Shown one piece after another: positions 7,713-13,390 of a stretch of 19,651 bases of DNA. The notes below the pieces were generated by a model. It saw nothing but the letters and a program-made list of their open reading frames with translations. It was not told the DNA's origin and did not search any database. Positions within the stretch are counted from its first letter, which is position 1. Every line of letters begins with the position of its first letter. This stretch comes from Pseudomonadota bacterium (GTDB taxonomy: Bacteria > Pseudomonadota > Gammaproteobacteria > Burkholderiales > Thiobacillaceae): the NCBI GenBank assembly GCA_021847385.1, contig JAJZTV010000013.1, forward strand, positions 1 through 19,651. Reading direction: 5' to 3'. A program made the position numbers and the translations under genes.

Positions 7713-7751
7713 TAGTCTTGCGCTACCCAGAACGACGGTAGGGCTAGCTGC

Positions 7752-8624
7752 TTACAGCTTCTCGCCCCAATGCAGCTTTTGCCTGAGCGTGTCGTAGTAA
7801 TTATGCTCGGCCGGATGCAGCAGGCGAACCGTGTTCTTCGCCCGCTTTACGTTGACTCGGTCGCCGATATTCAACTCATGATGGATTTGCCCGTCGAAAT
7901 GCACTCGTGCATCGTCGGCATGGATCAAGTTGATCTCGATCTCGGATCGGCCGTTGACCGCGATCGGCCGTGCCGACAAGGTATGTGCGCAAACTGGGGT
8001 CAAGACAAAGGCCTCCAGCGTCGGGTGCAGAATGGGGCCACCGGCAGACAAGGCATAAGCCGTGGAACCGGTTGGCGTCGCCAGTACCAGCCCATCCGCG
8101 CGCTGGCTATAGACGAACTTGTCGTCGATGTAGACCTCGAATTCGATCAGACGCCCGGCGCTGCCCTTGCTCACCACCATGTCATTGAAGGCATAGGCCG
8201 CGCCGAACAAGTCGCCGTGCCGCTCCAAATGGCACTCCAGCATAATACGGTCTTCGGCGACATATTGGCCGGTCAGCATCTCGTCCAAGGTCGATAGCAT
8301 GGTATCGATCGAGACATCCGCCAGAAAGCCGAGACGCCCCTGGTTGATGCCGATCATCGGGACCGGATGCTCCGCCAGGACTCGCGCGATATTAAGCAAG
8401 GTACCGTCGCCGCCGAGCACGATCACCAAATCGACGCGATCGGCTAGCTCGGTCAATGGCGCCATTTGGAGGTTTTTGATATTGCAGTGGTCCGCGGTAT
8501 GTACGGTCACCCAGACATCGTGCCCACGCTGACCGAGAAACTCGGCCAAGCGCAATACCGGCGCGCTCACGCTGGCGCTATTGTATTTTCCGACGAGGAC
8601 GATACTCTTGAAATTGCTTTCCAT
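7752..8624 (-). CDS. nadK: NAD kinase
   Basis: NadK phosphorylates NAD to NADP in the cytosol with ATP (or polyphosphate in some families), and is the source of cellular NADP. The 290-residue length is normal. Seen: the diacylglycerol-kinase-like fold with GGDGT at 71-75, INQGRLGFLADV around 92-104, the NDMVV segment, and the NAD-site block SQRADGLVLATPTGSTAYALSAGGPI. The C-terminal strand ARVHFDGQ is also present. The ATG at 8622-8624 gives the usual N-terminus (FKSIVLVGKYNS). No Shine-Dalgarno is visible; a perfect TATAAT lies only 8 bp before the ATG, so the mRNA may be nearly leaderless. It is divergent from hrcA across 62 bp, and recN lies downstream behind a terminator-like cluster. Confidence 0.97.
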   Translation of the reverse strand: MESNFKSIVLVGKYNSASVSAPVLRLAEFLGQRGHDVWVTVHTADHCNIKNLQMAPLTELADRVDLVIVLGGDGTLLNIARVLAEHPVPMIGINQGRLGFLADVSIDTMLSTLDEMLTGQYVAEDRIMLECHLERHGDLFGAAYAFNDMVVSKGSAGRLIEFEVYIDDKFVYSQRADGLVLATPTGSTAYALSAGGPILHPTLEAFVLTPVCAHTLSARPIAVNGRSEIEINLIHADDARVHFDGQIHHELNIGDRVNVKRAKNTVRLLHPAEHNYYDTLRQKLHWGEKL

Positions 8625-8632
8625 GGCATGAA

Positions 8633-8638
8633 ATTATA
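8633..8638 (-). promoter_or_regulatory. TATAAT -10 element, candidate nadK promoter
   Basis: A perfect TATAAT on the minus strand ends 8 bp before the nadK ATG. If used, transcription would start within 1-3 nt of the start codon. The -35 region is poor (TTCGTG at 19 bp is the best I see). Confidence 0.35.
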
Positions 8639-8686
8639 TCTGTATGGCTGCTTAAGCCACGAAGCCTATCGGACCAGACCGACAAA

Positions 8687-9706
8687 ATGTTGAACGACCG
8701 TGCACGCATCCTGCTGAAAACACTCGTCGAGCGCTATATCGAAGACGGCCAGCCCGTCGGTTCGCGCACGCTGTCGGAACATGCCGGGCTGAACCTGTCG
8801 CCGGCGACCATACGCAACGTCATGGCCGATCTGGAGGAAGGCGGCTTTATCGTCAGTCCGCACACCTCGGCCGGCCGAGTGCCCACCCCGCGCGGCTATC
8901 GGCTTTTCGTGGATAGCCTCATCACGGTACGGCCGCTGGCCCAACCCGAGCTATTTCAGATTGAGAACACCTTGGTGCCGGACGATCCACAGCGCTTGGT
9001 CTCGACCGCCTCGCAACTGCTTGCGGAGCTCACCCACTTCGCCGGTGTCGTCGCCACGCCAAAACGGCGGAGCCAGCGTTTCCGCCAGATCGAGTTTCTA
9101 AGCCTGTCCGACAAGCGCACCCTGCTGATCATCGTCAGCGCCGACGGCGAGGTGCAAAACCGCATCATCCTGACCGAACGGCCCTACAGCCAGAGCCAAC
9201 TGACCCAAGCCGCGAATTTCTTCAATCACCACTATAGCGGCCTGAGTTTCGAGGAAGTCCGGCCCCGGCTCGTCAATGAACTGGCCACATTGCAATCCGA
9301 TATCAGCCAACTCATGCAAACCGCGGTCGAAGCCAGTAGCCGCGCCTTTGGCCAAAGCCATACCGAATACATCATCGCTGGCGAGATCAACTTACTGAAG
9401 ACCCCCGATCTCTCCTCCGACATGAATCGGCTGCGCGAGCTCTTTCATATGTTTGAAAGCAAGACCGATCTGCTGCAATTGCTCAATATCGGCCAGATGG
9501 CCGATGGCGTACAGCTCTATATCGGTGCCGAGGCCGGCGTAGCGACGCTCGACGAGTGCAGCGTAATCACCGCGCCCTATGAAGTCGATGGCGAGGTGGT
9601 CGGCACCCTCGGCGTGATCGGCCCCACCCGCATGGCCTACGAGCGTATCATTCCCATCGTTGACATCACCGCCCGCCTGCTGTCCAACGCCCTGTCCCAT
9701 CACTGA
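8687..9706 (+). CDS. hrcA: Heat-inducible transcription repressor HrcA
   Basis: HrcA represses class I heat-shock genes (groESL, and in some species dnaK) by binding the CIRCE inverted repeat, with its activity tuned by GroEL. The 339-residue length is typical. The N-terminal winged helix contains LLKTLVERYIEDGQPVGSRT, then the conserved LSPATIRNVMADLEEGGF and PHTSAGRVPTPRGYRLFVD. The C-terminal part has the GAF-like ligand domain of the family, ending YEVDGEVVGTLGVIGPTRMAYERIIPIVD. The ATG at 8687 gives the usual start; no clear Shine-Dalgarno is seen. There is no CIRCE sequence upstream of it or upstream of htpG in this window, so its targets lie elsewhere. hemH follows after 7 bp and is probably in the same transcript. 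Confidence 0.97.
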   Translation: MLNDRARILLKTLVERYIEDGQPVGSRTLSEHAGLNLSPATIRNVMADLEEGGFIVSPHTSAGRVPTPRGYRLFVDSLITVRPLAQPELFQIENTLVPDDPQRLVSTASQLLAELTHFAGVVATPKRRSQRFRQIEFLSLSDKRTLLIIVSADGEVQNRIILTERPYSQSQLTQAANFFNHHYSGLSFEEVRPRLVNELATLQSDISQLMQTAVEASSRAFGQSHTEYIIAGEINLLKTPDLSSDMNRLRELFHMFESKTDLLQLLNIGQMADGVQLYIGAEAGVATLDECSVITAPYEVDGEVVGTLGVIGPTRMAYERIIPIVDITARLLSNALSHH

Positions 9707-9713
9707 CAAAACC

Positions 9714-10766
9714 ATGCCCAGATATTCCACCGAGCCGGCATCTCGTCCCGATCAGCCGGCCCGCATCGGCGTCTTGTTGATCAATCTCGGCACGCCCGAG
9801 GCACCGACCGCCCAAGCGTTACGGCCTTATCTCGCAGAGTTTTTGTCCGACCCACGCGTGGTCGAAATTCCCCGCCTGATCTGGTGGCCGATCCTGCACG
9901 GCGTCATCTTGCGCACCCGGCCGAAGAAATCGGCCCAGAAGTACGCCAGCATCTGGACACCCGAAGGCTCGCCGCTCAAGGCCTATACCGAACGGCAAAC
10001 CCGGCTCTTGCGCGAAACCCTGGCCACCCGTCTGGCCGAGCCGGTCGTGGTCGACTATGCGATGCGCTATGGCCGACCCTCGATCGCCGCAGCCATGCAG
10101 CGCATGAAGGCACAAGGCTGCGACCGCATCCTCGCCCTGCCGCTCTACCCTCAATATGCCGCCAGCAGCAGCGGCACCGCGCTGGATGCGGTATTCCAAG
10201 TGATGGAACATCTGCGCAACCAACCGGCCTTACGGACCGTACACAGCTTCGCCGACCACCCCGGCTATATCGCCGCCCTGGCCCAGCGTATCGAGGATCA
10301 TTGGCGCCAACACGGCAGGCCGGACCGGCTGCTGTTGAGTTTCCATGGCATCCCCAAACGGAGTGCGGACCTGGGCGACCCCTACTACCTCGAGTGCCAG
10401 AAAACCGGCCGCTTACTGGCCGAGCGCCTCGGATTGAGTGCGGAACAATGCCAGATCGCCTTTCAATCGCGCTTCGGCCGGGCCGAATGGCTGCAGCCTT
10501 ATACCGCGCAAACCTTGGCCGAACTGGGCAAGCGCAAGACCCGCCGCGTTGACGTGGCCTGCCCCGGCTTCGTGGCGGATTGCCTCGAAACCTTGGAAGA
10601 GATCGCCATAGAAAACAAGGCCGTTTTCCTCGGCGCCGGGGGCGGCGAATACCATTACATCCCCGCCCTGAACGACCACCCTGCCTGGATTTCAGCGCTC
10701 GCGGACCTCGCGCACAGCCAGTTGCACGGCTGGCTGCAAGCACCTACGCAAGAAGCCCAGCAGTAA
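9714..10766 (+). CDS. hemH: Ferrochelatase
   Basis: HemH inserts Fe(II) into protoporphyrin IX, the last step of protoheme synthesis. With the ATG at 9714 the product is 350 residues, the usual length. Seen: the N-terminal IGVLLINLGTPEAPT, FLSDPRVVEIPR and KYASIWTPEGSPL. The active-site His211 lies in LSFHGIPKRSADLGDPYY and the second catalytic residue Glu292 in CLETLEEI, with PGFVADCLET just before it. A longer frame back to 9660 overlaps hrcA and adds an unrelated Pro/Cys-rich leader, so I reject it. The gene follows hrcA after 7 bp with no evident Shine-Dalgarno, suggesting reinitiation or coupling. Heme supply fits the cytochrome gene directly downstream, but the 205-bp gap makes that a separate unit. 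Confidence 0.97.
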   Translation: MPRYSTEPASRPDQPARIGVLLINLGTPEAPTAQALRPYLAEFLSDPRVVEIPRLIWWPILHGVILRTRPKKSAQKYASIWTPEGSPLKAYTERQTRLLRETLATRLAEPVVVDYAMRYGRPSIAAAMQRMKAQGCDRILALPLYPQYAASSSGTALDAVFQVMEHLRNQPALRTVHSFADHPGYIAALAQRIEDHWRQHGRPDRLLLSFHGIPKRSADLGDPYYLECQKTGRLLAERLGLSAEQCQIAFQSRFGRAEWLQPYTAQTLAELGKRKTRRVDVACPGFVADCLETLEEIAIENKAVFLGAGGGEYHYIPALNDHPAWISALADLAHSQLHGWLQAPTQEAQQ

Positions 10767-10813
10767 CCGTCAAAAACCTACCCGGCAGATATACAGGCCG
10801 GTCAAGCGCAAAA

Positions 10814-10827
10814 TTGACATAAGTCAA
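10814..10827 (+). promoter_or_regulatory. FNR/FixK/ANR-type palindrome upstream of fccAB
   Basis: TTGAC-ATAA-GTCAA is a perfect 5+4+5 palindrome that fits the CRP/FNR-superfamily pattern TTGAY-N4-RTCAA. Further GTCAA half-sites occur at 10801, 10834 and 10867. A possible -10 TCTGAT (10853-10858) would place the box centre near -44, close to a class II activator position. The distance to the fccA start is 144 bp. This suggests oxygen- or redox-responsive control of sulfide oxidation; binding is inferred. Confidence 0.5.
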
Positions 10828-10836
10828 ATAAACGTC

Positions 10837-10860
10837 AAATCAGAGTTCACAGTCTGATTT
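10837..10860. repeat. 8-bp perfect inverted repeat upstream of fccA
   Basis: AAATCAGA (10837-10844) and TCTGATTT (10853-10860) flank an 8-nt spacer. The site lies 9 bp after the FNR-type palindrome and covers the candidate -10, so it could be a repressor operator. Alternatively it is a weak hairpin ending the hemH transcript; the stem ends in TTT and no further U-run follows. Confidence 0.4.
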
Positions 10861-10971
10861 ACCCATGTCAAGCTGGTACTTAGCTACCAACAACGCTTTC
10901 ATCATCGCGATAAAAACGGGTAGTCACAGCCGTACCCTAGCCAATCAACATCCACCCTGTTGGAGGAGACT

Positions 10972-11280
10972 ATGAAGAAACGAATGGCCTATACCGCCCT
11001 TGTCGTGGGCGTTCTTAGCGTCGGCGCCGCCTGGGCGGCAGAGCCGATCGATACCCGCACTCGCCTGCTTGCCGCCAACTGCGCCTATTGCCATGGCCCG
11101 GACGGCAAGAGCCGCGGCGCAATCCCCTCGCTGGCCGGCCTGGAAAAAGGCTATTTCATCCAGCAAATGAAGGACTTCAAGAGCGGCGCCCGCCCCGCCA
11201 CCGTCATGCATCAGCACGCCGGCGGCTATACCGACGAAGAAGTCGAGAAGCTTGCCGCCTGGTTCGCCGCCGTCAAATAA
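10972..11280 (+). CDS. fccA: Monoheme class I cytochrome c, cytochrome subunit of flavocytochrome c
   Basis: A 102-residue periplasmic cytochrome c. Residues 1-22 are a Sec signal peptide ending AWA before AEPIDT. The single heme site CAYCH spans 37-41, and Met79 in PATVMHQHAGGYTDEE is the likely sixth ligand. It resembles the monoheme cytochrome subunits (FccA/SoxE type) rather than the diheme FccA of Allochromatium. It should accept electrons from the FAD of FccB and pass them to the respiratory chain. The ATG at 10972 is chosen because GGAGGAGA precedes it at ideal spacing; an upstream TTG at 10960 lies inside that ribosome site. fccB follows after 14 bp, so the two form an operon. A role as a generic cytochrome c553 is possible but less likely in this context. 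Confidence 0.88.
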   Translation: MKKRMAYTALVVGVLSVGAAWAAEPIDTRTRLLAANCAYCHGPDGKSRGAIPSLAGLEKGYFIQQMKDFKSGARPATVMHQHAGGYTDEEVEKLAAWFAAVK

Positions 11281-11294
11281 GAGGAGATGCCCAA

Positions 11295-12560
11295 ATGACT
11301 TTCAATCGACGTGAGTTTTTGAAGATTTCCTCCGCGGCTGCCGGTGTCGCGGGCCTGAGCCCGCTGCTGGCCCAAGCCAAGGGCAAGGCCGCGAAGGCCA
11401 AGGTCGTCATCGTCGGCGGCGGTTTCGGCGGCGCCACGTGCGCCCGCTATCTGCGACTGTGGGACCCAAGCATCGAGGTCACTTTGATCGAGATGAACAA
11501 GGAATTCGTCTCCTGCCCGTATTCCAACACGGTGCTGGCCGGCATCAACAAACTGAAAGACCTGACCTTCGGCTATGGCGGCCTTAAGAAGGCCGGCGTG
11601 CGCCTGGTGCGAGACGAGGTGACCGGCTTCGATACCGAGAAACGTAGGGTCAAGTGCAAGAGCGGCAAGACCTTTGCCTACGACCGCCTGGTGCTTTCCG
11701 GCGGGATCGAAATGCGCTTCGATCAAATCGAAGGCTACGATGCGGCAGCGCAAAAAACCGTGATGCACGCCTGGAAGGCCGGCCCACAGACCGCCACGCT
11801 GCGCAAGCAACTGGAGGCCATGCCCGATGGCGGTACATTCGTCATCTCCATTCCGCCCGGCCCCTATCGCTGCCCACCCGGCCCTTATGAGCGCATCAGT
11901 ATGGTGGCCAATTACTTGAAGCGCGAAAAACCGAAGTCCAAGATCGTCGCCTTGGACAGCAATCCGGACATCGTGTCGAAGAAGGGTCTGTTCCTGGCCG
12001 CGTGGAAGAAGCACTACGAGGGCATGATCGACTACCACCCCAACAGCAAGCCGAGCCGCATCGATGCCAAGACCAAGACCATCCTGATCGACGTCAACGA
12101 GGTCAAGGGCGATGTCATCAACGTGATCCCGCCGATGCGGGCGGCCACATTGACCGACTGGGCCGGCGTGCGCACCGATGCCAATAGCTGGTGCCCGGTC
12201 GACCTGCGCACCTTGGAGTCCAAGGCAATCCCGAACGTACACATCATCGGCGATTCGATCTCGGCCCCCACGCCGAAATCGGGCTCCATGGCCAACAACT
12301 ACGGTAAGGTCTGCGCCGCCGCGTTGGTGGAACTGCTCAATGGCCGTTCGCCGGAATCCGTGCCGGTCATCACCAACACTTGCTTCTCGGCCACGTCGGA
12401 AAACACTGCGATGCACGTCGCGGACGTCTGGCGCATGGGCGACGACGGCAAATGGGTGAAAGCGAAGAGCGGCGGCGTCTCCAAAGAGGAAAGCGAATTG
12501 GAGTGGCAGTATATGGCCGCTTGGGCGAAAAACATCTGGGCCGACACCCTCGGCCTATAA
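11295..12560 (+). CDS. fccB: Flavocytochrome c sulfide dehydrogenase, flavoprotein subunit
   Basis: A 421-residue periplasmic FAD protein that oxidises sulfide to sulfur or polysulfide and hands electrons to the partner cytochrome. The N-terminus is a twin-arginine signal (NRREFLK at 4-10, hydrophobic stretch, AQA site), so the FAD protein is exported folded. An FAD Rossmann motif follows (VVIVGGGFGGATCARYL). Cys74 in FVSCPYSN matches the cysteine that binds FAD covalently in Allochromatium FccB. Cys193 in RCPPGPYE and Cys363 in NTCFS match the redox-active pair Cys161/Cys337 of that enzyme. WCPVDLRTLESK and HIIGD precede the C-terminal cytochrome-interaction domain. The ribosome site GAGGAGA lies just upstream. 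SoxF and sulfide:quinone reductase are the alternatives; the Tat signal plus adjacent cytochrome favour FccB/SoxF. Confidence 0.93.
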   Translation: MTFNRREFLKISSAAAGVAGLSPLLAQAKGKAAKAKVVIVGGGFGGATCARYLRLWDPSIEVTLIEMNKEFVSCPYSNTVLAGINKLKDLTFGYGGLKKAGVRLVRDEVTGFDTEKRRVKCKSGKTFAYDRLVLSGGIEMRFDQIEGYDAAAQKTVMHAWKAGPQTATLRKQLEAMPDGGTFVISIPPGPYRCPPGPYERISMVANYLKREKPKSKIVALDSNPDIVSKKGLFLAAWKKHYEGMIDYHPNSKPSRIDAKTKTILIDVNEVKGDVINVIPPMRAATLTDWAGVRTDANSWCPVDLRTLESKAIPNVHIIGDSISAPTPKSGSMANNYGKVCAAALVELLNGRSPESVPVITNTCFSATSENTAMHVADVWRMGDDGKWVKAKSGGVSKEESELEWQYMAAWAKNIWADTLGL

Positions 12561-12568
12561 GCCCATAG

Positions 12569-12609
12569 CGAACTCGACTTTGGACGGCCGCCGGGCCGTT
12601 CAGAGTTCG
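12569..12609. terminator. Strong two-part hairpin between convergent fccB and phosphodiesterase genes
   Basis: CGAACTC (12569-12575) pairs with GAGTTCG (12603-12609). Inside it, ACGGCC (12584-12589) pairs with GGCCGT (12594-12599) around GCCG. The stem lies 9 bp after the fccB stop and overlaps the last codons and stop of the convergent gene, so it can serve both directions. Flanking U-runs are poor. Confidence 0.6.
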
Positions 12610-13364
12610 AGGATATGTCCCTCGCGTAAAGGTTGCACGACGCGGCCTTTCACCAAGTCGTCGACCTCGACGATGATGTCGACCTCGCGCCCCGGTTTCA
12701 TATGGGTCAACCACACCGGAATATCGGATCGCAATCGCACCAAGTCGGCGCTCAATGTGGCCGGGCAATAGTGCCGGGACAAATCGGCAATCTCGCGCAT
12801 ATCGTTCGGGAACGAGCACTCTACGATCAAATGCTTGAGATCGGGCGTTGTGGTCGCAATGTCCCAGAGCGCGGCATGACTGCACGTGTCGCCGGAAAAG
12901 ATCAGGCTGCCTCGCTGGCTGCGCAAATGGTAACCCACTGCGGGCACGACGTGGTTGGCCGGTATCGGCGTGATTTCGCGATTGCCCAAGCGCATGGTCT
13001 GCCCAATCGAGATCGGCCGATAGGCCAGCAACGGCGCTTCTTTGCTGGGAATGCAACTGAAATCCGGCCAGATATGCCAGTTGAACAAATGCTGCTTGAG
13101 CACCTCCAGCACCTCGGGGATGGCATGTAGCGTCACGGGGGCCGTGCGCCGCTGCAGCACACTGTCCAGCATCGGCGGCAAAGCCAGGATATGGTCGAGG
13201 TGGGCGTGGGTCACAAAGACATGATCGATCTTCACCAAGGCCTCGAGGTCGAGCCTGGTCACGCCGCTGCCCGCGTCGAGCAGGATGTCCTCGTCGATCA
13301 AAAACGACGTGGTGTGACGGTTGTCACCGATCCCCCCGTTGCAGCCCAAAACACGCACCCGCAT
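12600..13364 (-). CDS. Metallo-beta-lactamase-fold protein, class II cyclic-nucleotide phosphodiesterase-like
   Basis: A 254-residue cytosolic metallohydrolase. Seen: the metal motif THAHLDH with His53, His55, Asp57 and His58; SGDTCSH with the bridging Asp; and a late HMKPG histidine. The segment VLKQHLFNWHIWPDFS closely resembles the LRKHIFN..IWPDFS stretch of class II 3',5'-cAMP phosphodiesterases (PDE1/CpdP group). The family signature after HLDH (a Gly/Ser-containing helix) is only partly kept. The ATG at 13362-13364 has AAGGAGAG upstream. It follows the adenylate cyclase gene by 26 bp on the same strand, which supports cAMP as substrate. It has no signal peptide, matching the cytosolic face of the cyclase domain. 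A different MBL-fold hydrolase, such as an RNase Z-like enzyme, cannot be excluded. Confidence 0.8.
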   Translation of the reverse strand: MRVRVLGCNGGIGDNRHTTSFLIDEDILLDAGSGVTRLDLEALVKIDHVFVTHAHLDHILALPPMLDSVLQRRTAPVTLHAIPEVLEVLKQHLFNWHIWPDFSCIPSKEAPLLAYRPISIGQTMRLGNREITPIPANHVVPAVGYHLRSQRGSLIFSGDTCSHAALWDIATTTPDLKHLIVECSFPNDMREIADLSRHYCPATLSADLVRLRSDIPVWLTHMKPGREVDIIVEVDDLVKGRVVQPLREGHILEL

Positions 13365-13390
13365 CCGCTTCTCTCCTTACCGCCATATCG

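Larger units (their letters stand above)
7171..7751. other. 581-bp gene-free region between recN and nadK, rich in perfect stems
   Basis: Short open frames exist here, but none has a ribosome site, a recognisable family or a credible composition. The region carries an unusual set of inverted repeats: 9 bp (7339-7371), 8 bp (7387-7412), 10 bp (7417-7451), 6 bp (7552-7570) and 5 bp (7597-7610, 7723-7741). It also has 10-bp palindromes at 7685-7694 and 7703-7712. On the minus strand the cluster 7339-7451 reads as tandem terminators after nadK. The segment 7452-7751 would then be a nadK 3' untranslated region or a separate small RNA. I recognise no Rfam family in it. Confidence 0.6.

Noticed and set aside
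8625..8686. CIRCE element upstream of hrcA, or upstream of htpG at 764-872
   Set aside because: Neither gap contains TTAGCACTC or GAGTGCTAA or a near match.
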